Origin: Pedobacter lusitanus
Lineage (GTDB): Bacteria; Bacteroidota; Bacteroidia; Sphingobacteriales; Sphingobacteriaceae
DNA length: 64,000 bases
NCBI RefSeq assembly: GCF_040026395.1
Contig: NZ_CP157278.1
Span: forward strand, 1,302,001-1,366,000
Direction of reading: 5' to 3'
In this document: one piece after another, positions 38,036 to 47,001 of the stretch
How the letters are laid out: each line of letters starts with the position of its first letter
Position numbering within the stretch: position 1 is the first letter of the stretch
Notes under the pieces: model-generated
Database searches by the model: none
What the model was told of the DNA's origin: nothing
Seen by the model: only the letters and a program-made list of their open reading frames with translations
Program-made: the position numbers and the translations under genes

Positions 38036-40498
38036 TTAACCTTCGTTAAGTTCACTGGAATGTTCTATTTTTTTAGACCGGAATGTGCTTGCGCCAAAAC
38101 GATATGTAAAAGTCAAACTTGCCCTGGCACTTGTCGTCCTGCGTTCAAAATCCAGTAAAACAGCATCACTCTCTCTTAGAAAACCCCATTTACGTGTATT
38201 GAAGATATCCCGGCCATTGAGGGTTAACGTCGCATTATTGTGCAGAATATTGAGTTTTGCACCTGCATCTATCCCATAAATGGCATGGTTGCTGTCGGGC
38301 GCGATCTTATCCGGAGCATGGTAATCTCCGCGGATCTGTAAAGAAAGGTCCTTACCAATGGCAATATTATTGGTAATATTTGTATTCCAGCTCAACCCAC
38401 TGCTTTGGTCAATTCCATACTGCGGGGCTGCTTCCGTTTTATTTTGGTATACATTCGCGTTGGCCGTAAAATCCCATCCTTTCACTAGGTTAAACCGGCC
38501 AATAAACTCCAGACCAGTAGTATATGCATGAGGTATATTTTGTGAGATGGTAGTAATCACCCCTTTTACGGGATCAGTTTCTATATGTCTGATCAGATCA
38601 TTTGTTTGGCGATGGTACAGGCCAGAGGTTAGTGTAACCACTTTCCAGCGCTTCGTATAGCCCAATTCAAATAAATGAATGTCCTCTGGCAGCAAGTTGG
38701 GATTGCCGGTATCGTAATTCACTGGATCAGAAATATCAACCAAAGGATTTAAATTGCGCATCGTTGGCCGCGTTACTCTACGGGAATAACTGAATTGCAG
38801 CTGCTGTTCGCCACTAAATTTTTCTCCCACGACGATGCTTGGATAGATCCTGTTGTTGATTACTTTTATGGGTGTGCTATATTTCACATTCCCGGAGTCA
38901 TATCCATTCACAGTTGCAGTCTGGCTGGCGGCCTCCCCCCTCAGGCCAATTTGATAACTGAAATTTTTAATCTGATTCGAATAATTGAAGTAAAGGGCAT
39001 GGATCTGGTTCTTACTATTGTAGGTGTTGGTGAATGGATAATTGGGTTCATAGCCGGTCGTATCGCTGAAATTGTAGGAAAGCTGGTCCCTATAATCCAG
39101 GCGGATCTGACTGCGGTACCCTGCCTCAATTTTTCCAGTCTGGCCAATGGGCAAGGTAAAATCTGCCTTTATATTATAATAATGATTGCGATTATTGTTT
39201 TCATTGTCAAGGGTTACCGGACTTTTTTGAACTACTTGTCCATTTACAGCGTAGATATTAGAAATCAGACTTTGAAAATTATCATTGATGCCATGTGCAT
39301 AGCCAGCACTCAATACCAATTCTTCACCGGGTTTATGAAATGTTTTGGTGAAATCTAAATTTAAGTCGTAGTTACTTCCGGTTCCTTTGGTGAGGTTATC
39401 ATGTCGACTGAGCTTTATGGGCAAATTAGAAGCATTCAACAGATCAATATTTAAGACCTCGCTCCTGTCAGTTTTCAATGAGTTATAGCCTCCGAAAAAA
39501 CTAAACACATTCTTATCCGTCAGATAGTAATCGATACCAGCCTTTATGTTATGTCCTTTATTAATGCTTTTGGAAGGAAATGTTTCATTGGAAAAGGCCA
39601 CTGAATCTGCCGGTCGTAAATAGGATATATTTTGATGGCCATTACTCACCGTCGTGCTGTTCCGATAGCTGTAATTTCCATAGACATTTACTTTACTATT
39701 TTGGAAGCTCAAGCTTGCATTGCCATTGTAATTGTTTCTAGTCCCTGCGGTTGCTTCCACAGCTCCAATCAACCCCAGCTTTTTGTTTTTCTTAAGCACA
39801 ATATTAATGATCCCTGATTCTCCTTCGGCATCATATTTTGCCGAGGGGTTTGTAATCACTTCAATGCTTTCGATAGCACTTGCAGGTAAAGACTGAAGGA
39901 TCTGGGTGACATTGCCACCAGCGATCAATGATGGTTTGCCATCTATTAAAACATTGACATTAGAAGAACCGCGCAAATTCACATTCCCGGTTGCATCAAC
40001 CGATACCGTTGGTATATTTTGGAGCAGGTCTGTCGCCGAACCACCTTTGCTCACTAAACTCTGTTCTACCGAAAACTTCTTTTTATCCAGGCCTATTTGC
40101 GTATGATTGGATGGACCGATAATGGTTACTTCAGACAATAAGTTTCCTTTCCCCGGATTGATCAGGATATTGCCAAAGTTGACGGTCCTGTCAACGGAAG
40201 AGATCACCACACTATCCTTCACAACAGATTGGTAGCCTATATAGCTAACCTTACATTTAAACAGGCCATCAGGCAATTGGTCCAGGATAAAAAGACCAGT
40301 GGTATCTGTTTGAATACTTTTGATTATGGTACTGGTCATCTTATCCAGTAAAACGACAGAAGCAAAAGGAATACTTTCCAGGGTGATGGCGTCTTTTACA
40401 AAGCCTTTTATTTTTCTATCGCTCTGTGCGGATGAAGAAAAAACAATCCCCAGTACAAACAGAACAATTAGACTTGATTTAATTTTATGCAGATTCAT
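38036..40498 (-). CDS. Outer-membrane beta-barrel receptor, TonB-dependent type
   Basis: An 820-residue outer-membrane protein. A signal peptide is followed by a carboxypeptidase-regulatory-like domain (about 28-110), a TonB plug (about 130-235, with LLQNIPTVSVDATGNVNLRG and SIEVITNPSAKYDAEG), and a C-terminal barrel with many aromatic beta strands ending in FTYRFGAS. The closest group is the outer-membrane receptor type with an OMP beta-barrel of Bacteroidota. No SusD partner is adjacent, so the substrate may be a peptide or metal complex rather than a glycan. An AraC regulator gene follows. Confidence 0.9.
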   Translation of the reverse strand: MNLHKIKSSLIVLFVLGIVFSSSAQSDRKIKGFVKDAITLESIPFASVVLLDKMTSTIIKSIQTDTTGLFILDQLPDGLFKCKVSYIGYQSVVKDSVVISSVDRTVNFGNILINPGKGNLLSEVTIIGPSNHTQIGLDKKKFSVEQSLVSKGGSATDLLQNIPTVSVDATGNVNLRGSSNVNVLIDGKPSLIAGGNVTQILQSLPASAIESIEVITNPSAKYDAEGESGIINIVLKKNKKLGLIGAVEATAGTRNNYNGNASLSFQNSKVNVYGNYSYRNSTTVSNGHQNISYLRPADSVAFSNETFPSKSINKGHNIKAGIDYYLTDKNVFSFFGGYNSLKTDRSEVLNIDLLNASNLPIKLSRHDNLTKGTGSNYDLNLDFTKTFHKPGEELVLSAGYAHGINDNFQSLISNIYAVNGQVVQKSPVTLDNENNNRNHYYNIKADFTLPIGQTGKIEAGYRSQIRLDYRDQLSYNFSDTTGYEPNYPFTNTYNSKNQIHALYFNYSNQIKNFSYQIGLRGEAASQTATVNGYDSGNVKYSTPIKVINNRIYPSIVVGEKFSGEQQLQFSYSRRVTRPTMRNLNPLVDISDPVNYDTGNPNLLPEDIHLFELGYTKRWKVVTLTSGLYHRQTNDLIRHIETDPVKGVITTISQNIPHAYTTGLEFIGRFNLVKGWDFTANANVYQNKTEAAPQYGIDQSSGLSWNTNITNNIAIGKDLSLQIRGDYHAPDKIAPDSNHAIYGIDAGAKLNILHNNATLTLNGRDIFNTRKWGFLRESDAVLLDFERRTTSARASLTFTYRFGASTFRSKKIEHSSELNEG

Positions 40499-40634
40499 GA
40501 GATGCTGTATCTTTTATACAGCAAATTTATACAGGCGATACCCTCACAATCTTGTACTTTCTTTCACTAATTCTGTATGTTAAGAAGGAGGATCAGCTTC
40601 TCAGATGCCAGTCAGTGAAACAGGAATTTCTCAA

Positions 40635-40646
40635 GGTAACTGATAG
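40635..40646. promoter_or_regulatory. Repeated GGTAACTGATAG motif, downstream of hxlR
   Basis: The 12-mer GGTAACTGATAG occurs here and again at 41177-41188 upstream of hxlR. AACTAGTTAC lies at about 40677. They may be operator half-sites of the HxlR regulator. The 300-bp gap 40499-40798 holds nothing else that I can see. Confidence 0.35.
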
Positions 40647-40798
40647 TCATTGAGGTATGAACTATATATAAGAGCTAACTAGTTACACCAATCATGTACT
40701 TGATAATAAACACTTCATATAAACTAATTAAGCTTATTTGAACAGATTATTCAATTCAGATTGGTTTAGCACATGAAAACAACCAATAAATTATAAAA

Positions 40799-41155
40799 CT
40801 AAAAAATCTTTTTGATCTCCGCCCTGTGCTTTAATCCGAACTCGATCAGCGCTTTAATGACTGGCTGCGTTTCAATAGCGTAATGAGTTAGTGCATAAGA
40901 TACCGTGACCGGTTTTGTGTTATTTACAGTTCGGGTGATCAGCAGGTTTTCCTCCAATTGCTGCAGCTCTTTAGACAGTACTTTTGGTGTAATACCCTTA
41001 GAGATCTCTATAATGTCTTTAAAGCGCAGCGTTCCACTATGGTATAGATTCGTCAAAATACAGACCTTCCATTTACCACTCAGTAACTCAAGTGCATCTT
41101 TCAATGCTAGTTGCTTATCGATACCCGGTTTTGATTCACATCTTAGTTCTTCCAT
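40799..41155 (-). CDS. HxlR family transcriptional regulator
   Basis: A 118-residue winged-helix regulator: DALELLSGKWKVCILTNLYHSGTLRFKDI, then ITPKVLSKELQQLEENLLI and a wing with VSYALT. A conserved Cys near the N-terminus (MEELRCES) is typical of redox- or aldehyde-sensing HxlR proteins. ATG 41155 is chosen over an upstream TTG, which would read through the operator-like repeats. Divergent from the SDR gene, which it probably represses. Confidence 0.9.
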   Translation of the reverse strand: MEELRCESKPGIDKQLALKDALELLSGKWKVCILTNLYHSGTLRFKDIIEISKGITPKVLSKELQQLEENLLITRTVNNTKPVTVSYALTHYAIETQPVIKALIEFGLKHRAEIKKIF

Positions 41156-41161
41156 ATAAAT

Positions 41162-41188
41162 AGTAACTATCCTGTAGGTAACTGATAG
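41162..41188. promoter_or_regulatory. Likely HxlR operator in the divergent hxlR/SDR promoter
   Basis: AGTAACTAT (41162-41170) and GGTAACTGATAG (41177-41188) form a direct repeat of GTAACT in the 94-bp divergent promoter region, where an HxlR dimer would bind. Confidence 0.4.
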
Positions 41189-41249
41189 CAAGTTAATATT
41201 AAAAGTCCAATAATTTTATCCCGAAAAGAAAATATGAAATATACAGGAC

Positions 41250-41987
41250 ATGAAACATACAATAAAAAGCAGTCTTAAAGGTAAGCAAGTCGTTCTATTA
41301 GGAGGCTCATCGGGGATTGGTCTGGCCACGGCCTTAGCAGTGGCCAGGGAAGGTGCATCTATAGTAATAGTTTCCAGTAGCCAGCGACGGATCAACAATG
41401 CCTTATCCATATTGCCAAAAAACAGCAGAGGTTTCGCCGCTGATCTTGGAGACGAAAAACAAATTGAAGAGCTATTTAAGAAAACCGGCAAATTCGACCA
41501 CCTTATTTTCACAGCTGGTGACGAATTGAAATTCCGCGAGTTATCCGTATTAGATATCGATGAGGCAAAGCAGTCAATCAACCTGCGTTTTTGGGGTTCA
41601 ATTATGGCTGCAAAGTATGGGGCACCGCTGATCCGGAAGGGAGGATCAATAACCTTAACGACAGGTGCAATTGGGAAAAGGCCAAGAACAGGAACAGTCG
41701 TAATCGCCGGAATGGCGAGTGCTATTGATGGGCTCACTCGCTCACTTGCATTTGAACTTGCACCAATAAGAGTTAACGCAGTTTGCGCAGGAACAGTGAG
41801 GACTAATTTGTTAGCAAATATGCCAGAATTAGAAAGGGAGGTGTTATTTAACAAGGTTGGAAGTAAACTTTTAACCGGTAAAATTGGCGATGCAAATGAT
41901 CTGGCAGAAGCTTATTTATACCTAATGCGCGGGAGTTTCACCACAGGTCAGGTAATAGTTGTTGATGGTGGGAGTTTACTAGTATGA
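41250..41987 (+). CDS. SDR-fold oxidoreductase lacking the usual YxxxK
   Basis: A 245-residue Rossmann protein with LLGGSSGIGLATALA at the dinucleotide site and the C-terminal VRTNLLANM and GQVIVVDGGS elements of SDRs. At the catalytic position the sequence reads GTVVIAGMASAIDGLTRSL, so both Tyr and Lys of YxxxK appear replaced. It may be a divergent, non-classical SDR or have another chemistry. Divergent from hxlR, a common pairing in which the SDR is the regulated gene. Confidence 0.85.
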   Translation: MKHTIKSSLKGKQVVLLGGSSGIGLATALAVAREGASIVIVSSSQRRINNALSILPKNSRGFAADLGDEKQIEELFKKTGKFDHLIFTAGDELKFRELSVLDIDEAKQSINLRFWGSIMAAKYGAPLIRKGGSITLTTGAIGKRPRTGTVVIAGMASAIDGLTRSLAFELAPIRVNAVCAGTVRTNLLANMPELEREVLFNKVGSKLLTGKIGDANDLAEAYLYLMRGSFTTGQVIVVDGGSLLV

Positions 41988-42143
41988 ATTTCATTTTGAA
42001 TAAAAAATCAAAGTACTTAAACAATCCAATAGTATTAACAATAAACTTGTGTATATAGGCCTTTTTGTACAATAGACAATTATTCCTTAAGGGGTTTACT
42101 GAGATCTAAGATCAACATAAGTAGCCCTTTGCTTATACAACAG

Positions 42144-42792
42144 TTATTCCCTTTCTGAAAAAGATTTAAGTCGGGTAAATAACAGTGGTAACCCTTTTTT
42201 GATCCAGGTCTTCTTTAGCGCTTTTGGAGAAACATATTCAATAATATTATCTTCTAAGCTACAAAGTAAGGTTGGTACCAACATTCCATCATACAGTTCT
42301 AGTCTTTGAAATGTCTGGTATTCCGTATTAATATGCAAAAGGTTATCATTAAACACTCCCTTAATGGTATCTGGTCAAACAACATGCCCACCTTCAATAA
42401 CTCTTTGCTCAACCCGACCAATACAATCCCCTACTTTATCTAAACAAAGATAATAAGCTGAACCTGATATCAGCAGTTTCAAACATATCGATATATCTCC
42501 AATAATCACGATGAGATAATGGTGTTTCCAGAACAAAGTGCTCTTTCACCACTATAGCTTTTCTCATTTCTTCAAAAAGCTTTTCTTCCATCATACGGGT
42601 AGCACGAGCAACTATTATAGTTTCTGAAAGACCTTGTGATTCTAATTCTGATTCAAAAGCGACCCTAGTATTATCTCTATCAAAGGAAAATATCCCTTCA
42701 AAAGCATCGGGTAACATCGTTTGAATGTGTGTAGACTTACCTGCACCGTTTGGACCATATATAACTAGAAGTGTTGGTTTAGAGTAATCCAT
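42144..42792 (-). pseudogene. Decayed zeta-toxin-like P-loop kinase, copy 1
   Basis: The first 110 residues are a zeta-toxin-like ATPase: VIYGPNGAGKSTHIQTM (Walker A), SFDRDNTRVAFE and VLETPLSHRDY. A one-base shift near 42460 breaks the frame; the next frame continues YYLCLDKVGDCIGRVEQRV and EGGHVV, then a TGA, then resumes as PDTIKGVFNDNLLHINTE through to SFSERE. So the gene has one frameshift and one in-frame stop. Its start overlaps the end of the 87-aa gene by 14 bp. A sibling copy lies at 56.7 kb. Confidence 0.85.
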
Positions 42793-43042
42793 AAGCTTTG
42801 CGGACGTTGTCAGCCTGCAATCCTTTAAGGACCTTTATAACGCGAGTACGAAATTTCTTACCAGCAGATGCTACTTCCTGAATTTCAATACGACCGTCAG
42901 CGAATTCCTTATATACCTGCCCTTCCGGAAGTTTTTCCGAAAGAATAAGAAATGGAAGATCATTGCTGAAGTTTTTAGCTCTCAGATTCTTTATTGTAAT
43001 CAGATATTTTTCATGTTTAGTTTCAAGCTCAAAATCTGACAT
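42779..43042 (-). CDS. Small partner of a zeta-like kinase (possible antitoxin), copy 1
   Basis: An 87-residue protein, charged, with no membrane segment. It is 78/87 identical by eye to the protein at 56726-56989, and both overlap a zeta-like kinase gene by exactly 14 bp. The arrangement (small gene first, overlapping kinase second) is that of a toxin-antitoxin or regulator-kinase pair. I do not recognise the family, so the antitoxin role is inference. Both copies stay intact while the kinase is broken. Confidence 0.75.
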   Translation of the reverse strand: MSDFELETKHEKYLITIKNLRAKNFSNDLPFLILSEKLPEGQVYKEFADGRIEIQEVASAGKKFRTRVIKVLKGLQADNVRKAYGLL

Positions 43043-43181
43043 ACTTCTAACCTCTAATTGTTAAGTAAAAATACAAAATTTATAACAAAAACTAAAATCA
43101 TCTTATATTGATCATTGCACTGACCTCCCTTTATTTATTAAGTCACTTTTCCCGTTTGAAAACATCTGGTTATTCTATTCT

Positions 43182-43505
43182 TCATCCTGGCATCATTCCT
43201 TCTGTTTTGTCCAAAAAATTTCCAACAGCCTGTTTGATATCAATTCCCGACCGTTCCGCAAGGACAATCAGCCACCAGATACTCTCACCGAGTTTATGTT
43301 CCAACTCCTTTTCAGAACTGCTTTTGGGCCATCTATTCTGCTGTGACATGATATTTCTTCCCACTAGTGCTGCATCAGTTAAAAATGCCAGCGCATCTTC
43401 TTCTACGGACCACTCGCTACCGTGGTGTTCAACCTCAAGCGAATGATATTTTTCCCTTAATGCCAGGGAACGGGCGATTATGATTTCAAAAGAATCATTT
43501 TTCAT
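43182..43505 (-). CDS. MazG-like protein
   Basis: A 107-residue all-helical protein. EKELEHKLGESIWWLIVLAERSGIDIKQAV resembles the E-x-x-E and E/D-rich helices of MazG-like nucleotide pyrophosphohydrolases, although the second acidic pair is only partly present. If active it would hydrolyse non-canonical NTPs. It is 12 bp from the NTF2-like gene and probably co-transcribed. Assignment is tentative. Confidence 0.6.
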   Translation of the reverse strand: MKNDSFEIIIARSLALREKYHSLEVEHHGSEWSVEEDALAFLTDAALVGRNIMSQQNRWPKSSSEKELEHKLGESIWWLIVLAERSGIDIKQAVGNFLDKTEGMMPG

Positions 43506-43517
43506 ATTATTATAGTT

Positions 43518-43877
43518 TTAGTGTATAAGATCAGCCTTTACAAAAGCTATTTTCCCTTCCTTAAAAGTAAGGTGGAAAAGACCACCAATGCTCACCTCAG
43601 AAAAATTGCCTGAAAACTTTACTTCGATATGGGCTTGGCTGTTATTAATTATATCTAAGTTTACCAGTTCTGTCCGCGTATTGTACCCGATAAAATAGCT
43701 GTCAAAATATTTTTTTATCTCTCTGCGGCCTTTAAATACCTTCCCGACCGAGGGATCGTCCAGTACGGCATCCTCTAAGTAAAAACTCAGGTACCGCTCT
43801 GTATCAAATGCATTGCCAGCGGCAATCCAGTCGTTAATTAAAGTCTGTATATTCATCTTTTTTATCGTTTTAACCAC
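43518..43877 (-). CDS. NTF2-like (SnoaL-type) protein
   Basis: A 119-residue NTF2-fold protein: an N-terminal helix (LINDWIAAGNAFDTERYLSFY), the LEDAVLDDPSVGKVFKGRREIKKYF segment typical of SnoaL-like proteins, and beta strands to the end. Such proteins act as isomerases or binding proteins for small hydrophobic molecules. ATG at 43853 (MNIQTL) is an alternative start. First gene of a two-gene operon with the MazG-like gene. Confidence 0.8.
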   Translation of the reverse strand: MVKTIKKMNIQTLINDWIAAGNAFDTERYLSFYLEDAVLDDPSVGKVFKGRREIKKYFDSYFIGYNTRTELVNLDIINNSQAHIEVKFSGNFSEVSIGGLFHLTFKEGKIAFVKADLIH

Positions 43878-43953
43878 ATCAGTTTTAGTTTAAGTATCTC
43901 TTTATGGATGGGACAACCATCGTAATGTGCGCCTGGCAAATAGCCTATACTCA

Positions 43954-44058
43954 TCAAAATTCGCCCACTATCTCACCGCCGGTAAACCTGAAGGTTTTCT
44001 TAAAAAGCTTCACCCATTCCGCTTTTGTACCGGGGTGATAACGTTCAAGCCATTTTTC
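43954..44058 (-). pseudogene. C-terminal gene fragment, unidentified
   Basis: A minus-strand frame of 34 codons reads WLERYHPGTKAEWVKLF and then FRFTGGEIVGEF before a stop. It has the look of the end of a real protein but no start or upstream part exists. The rest of the gap 43878-44387 shows only AT-rich sequence and no other feature. Confidence 0.3.
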
Positions 44059-44387
44059 TCAATAAGAGCCGCCTACCGCAATTATACTTCTAATTACAAC
44101 AGCTAACGTTCCACTCATTTTTCTAAAGAATTTCATTTTATACCCTTATACAATTATCCTTACTAAATTACTTGTAAATTATTCTTAATGGATTATAATC
44201 AGTTTTTACATCCTTTAAACTTGATGAGTAGATCATTATTAGTAATAAAAATAAATGATAACATTGTTGCATTAAAACCAATCTCACCATCACTTAATCG
44301 CTGTTTGCAACGGCAAAATTAGGGTTTCCGTAATAAAAGAATAACTTCAGTCATCAATGGCTATACTTGCAGATATTATACCTATTT

Positions 44388-45931
44388 ATGCGAAAAAGAT
44401 ACACATTTAAAACCCTTTGTGGGGTTCTAATCATTAGTTTAGCGTTAATGTATAGCGCATGTAAAAAGACTCTCCAATCTCCGATAATATAGCCAAAGAC
44501 AGATCTATTACAACACAAGAAGCTAAATCCTGGCTTGAAAGAAATGCACCTAAAATAGTTCTGGCGGACAAATGGAATAATCCAACTTTATTAGCCGGAC
44601 AGAATGGCGCTAATTTAATCAAAGTGCGAGTTAATGAATCATTAAAGGATAGCATTTGGACATTAAGAGATATTCTATTTCAAAAAAACGAAAAAGGAGA
44701 TATTGATGCAGTGGGTTACGAAGTGCAGGTCGCTAAATCATATTTCTACAATAAAAAAGGTGCCGAACTGCCTGGTGCTGACAAAAGAAAGTTTATTGAC
44801 AATAGTGACTTTACAGGGAAAATAATCTTGTATACGCTTAAGAATAAAGCGATCAAAGGAGAAATATTTATAAGTGGACACCCTGTAAGTAATTTAATTG
44901 CTCCAATGAAAAGGAAAGATTTCCAAAATGTCACAATGGGACAACAAGGCATGGAGCAAGAGCAAGATTGTTCTGAAAATAATAACTTTGGCAGCGAAAA
45001 TAAAGCATGCACTCCAAGTGGTAAGGGACCAGAACTCGAAGAGGTGAAAATAATTGAAATGAGGCCACCGTTACCAGATTTTAATTGGGTTTTTCCACCT
45101 ACGAATCCTGCAAATAATCCAGCAACTGGACCTGGTACACAAATGCCAATTGGTAATCCAGGTGGCGGGGGTGGAAGTGGTGGCACAGGTAATAATCAGG
45201 GTCGGGAATTAAAAACAGATGCCATCAAAGCTAAATATCCTTGTTTAGATAAAAAGATATTACAAATACTCTTCAATAGTGCTGAAATGGGTGAGTTAGT
45301 AGGTCCTTTTTTAACTGACCAAAAACCGACAATTACATATGAGAGTAAAGATTTAGAATGGGGAAGTACTAAAACAGGTGGAATATTTGAATTAGGAAAT
45401 ACACGGTACGATCCAACTAGTACATTAGGCTTATCTTCAGTTGTAACTCTAAATAACAAATTAATCGATAATAGTTCTCCTTTATTAATTGCAGCGACAG
45501 TAGTTCACGAAACTATGCACGCCTTTATTAATTATAATATTTCGACAGCTAAAATAGAAGTTCGGGAGTCTTACCGAGACAATAGCAACTGGATGGCTGC
45601 TTTAAATGGTTTTTATTTGACTAGGGAATTAGGACCAAATTATTCACAACATTATTATATGTTAACTGATTATTTTAGTAAAGGAGTTAGGGCTTTGCAG
45701 TATTGGAATTCAGAGCAAAATGCAGGTTATACAAATAAAGAAATGGCTATGGCTATGATGTATGGACTAAAGACTGTAGACGAAGGCACTCCGCAAAGTT
45801 ATATTGACAATATTAATATTGCTTATGATATGATAAAAAAACAATGTATGGTTTCTGATGATGAATTAGCTGCGTTTCATAAATCACAGCTAGTTTCAAT
45901 AAAAACGCTATCAACAACAGGTTGCAATTAA
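44388..45931 (+). CDS. Lipoprotein with HExxH motif, frameshifted near its N-terminus
   Basis: ATG 44388 begins a lipoprotein signal peptide ending in YSACKK. The frame then runs into TAG at 44490, while the frame that encodes the rest (KDSPISDNIAKD..., open from 44465; first alternative start GTG 44624) lies one base away. Adding one A to the A5 run at 44463-44467 joins them exactly. The mature part (about 480 residues) has an FTGKIILYTL beta segment, a Pro/Gly-rich linker (GGGGGSGG) and VVHETMHAFI, an HExxH zinc-peptidase motif, near the C-terminal third. A surface metallopeptidase is likely; the frameshift may be real, phase variable or a sequencing error. Confidence 0.75.
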
Positions 45932-45941
45932 AATTTAAAAT

Positions 45942-46406
45942 ATGAAATTTACGATAATTGGTATACTAATTCTTTTCTGTTTCCAAAGAGCAAGTGCTCA
46001 ACAAGATAAAATCAAGTACGATTCTGTTTATTACAAATTGGATACAACTTCAGTCGCAATTAAAGACCGAATGTTTTCTTTTGACCAAGAAGCTCATTTT
46101 AAAGAATATATTTTATTATGCAAATGCTATCCTCAGAATAAGGACGTTTTGTTCTATTCTAATACCACCCGTCCAAATGATACAAAATCTATTTCTTTGG
46201 AGGAATTTAATCAGATTAAGACGGTATCAATTACTCAATTGATAGAAATGGCAGTAAATTTTAGTAAACACCGAATAGATAAGCAAAGATTCTTCTTTAT
46301 TTTTCCTGATGGAAAAAACATGAAGATGACCAGAGTAACTTTGGCTGAGCCTTTGAAAACAAAAGCACCAATCCGTGATTACATAATAATACCTCCTAAA
46401 AAATAA
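45942..46406 (+). CDS. Small secreted protein paired with the HExxH lipoprotein
   Basis: A 154-residue protein with a Sec signal peptide ending QRASAQ and a beta-rich body of about 135 residues. I recognise no domain. It starts 11 bp after the HExxH lipoprotein and ends at a strong terminator, so the two form an operon. The same arrangement (peptidase-like lipoprotein, then small secreted protein) recurs at 59.6-61.4 kb. It may assist or inhibit the peptidase; inference. Confidence 0.75.
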   Translation: MKFTIIGILILFCFQRASAQQDKIKYDSVYYKLDTTSVAIKDRMFSFDQEAHFKEYILLCKCYPQNKDVLFYSNTTRPNDTKSISLEEFNQIKTVSITQLIEMAVNFSKHRIDKQRFFFIFPDGKNMKMTRVTLAEPLKTKAPIRDYIIIPPKK

Positions 46407-46431
46407 GTTATTAGTAACTTACGTTGGTTAG

Positions 46432-46481
46432 AAAACCACAAAACGGGATTTAAGTTAACTTAAATCCCGTTTTGTGGTTTT
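46432..46481 (+). terminator. Terminator: perfect 25-bp inverted repeat
   Basis: A perfect 50-bp palindrome (arms 46432-46456 and 46457-46481) 26 bp after the small secreted protein gene, with A-tract and T-tract ends. Unusually long for a terminator and without loop bases. Confidence 0.7.
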
Positions 46482-46538
46482 AAATAAAAAGCCCCGGCAT
46501 GCCAATACCAGAGCCTCAATTGTGGTATGTCATTATCT

Positions 46539-46670
46539 TTAATTTGGCATTTCCTTTTTATTATGTAGTGTGGACATGGTTGTAATTATTTTCAATTCGC
46601 CTGCCGGAATTTCTCTCCAGAATAGAGGACGTGGTTCATCTATTGGTAACCACCTGACAACATCGCTCAT
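46539..46670 (-). CDS. Possible 43-aa ORF or gene remnant
   Basis: A short minus-strand frame (MSDVVRWLPIDEPRPLFWRE...) with protein-like composition. I recognise no family. It could be a small gene or the end of a lost one. Otherwise the 595-bp interval 46407-47001 holds only the preceding terminator. Confidence 0.25.
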   Translation of the reverse strand: MSDVVRWLPIDEPRPLFWREIPAGELKIITTMSTLHNKKEMPN

Positions 46671-47001
46671 AATATAGTGAATAATAACCTTGTTGGACAA
46701 ACCATTTTGGTTGACCCCTCTTCGCTAATATAAAACCACTCTATAACTATCTGACTATAAAAGTTAAAGGGGATCATTTCAGCTTTGGCGAAAGGGGGTC
46801 AATATTACGTGGTTTATCCACTTTAGGTCTAAAGATGATTTTTGTGGCATTCATTAGAATTAATAACGAATGCCAGAGACATTACATCATTTGTTTACCA
46901 CCAAAATTGAAGAAGAGCCAACATGACCGGAATATACACTCAGGGCTTATTTTTCAAGATTTGCAAAAAAAACATAAAGTACTATTCTTCCATAAAGGAA
47001 A

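Noticed and set aside
38795..39358. Plus-strand frame (187 aa) opposite the TonB-type receptor
   Set aside because: The receptor is a complete family match on the minus strand; the plus frame has no recognisable domain.
41216..41854. Long minus-strand frame (212 aa) opposite the SDR gene
   Set aside because: Shadow of the SDR on the plus strand, which has the Rossmann motif; the minus frame has no motif.
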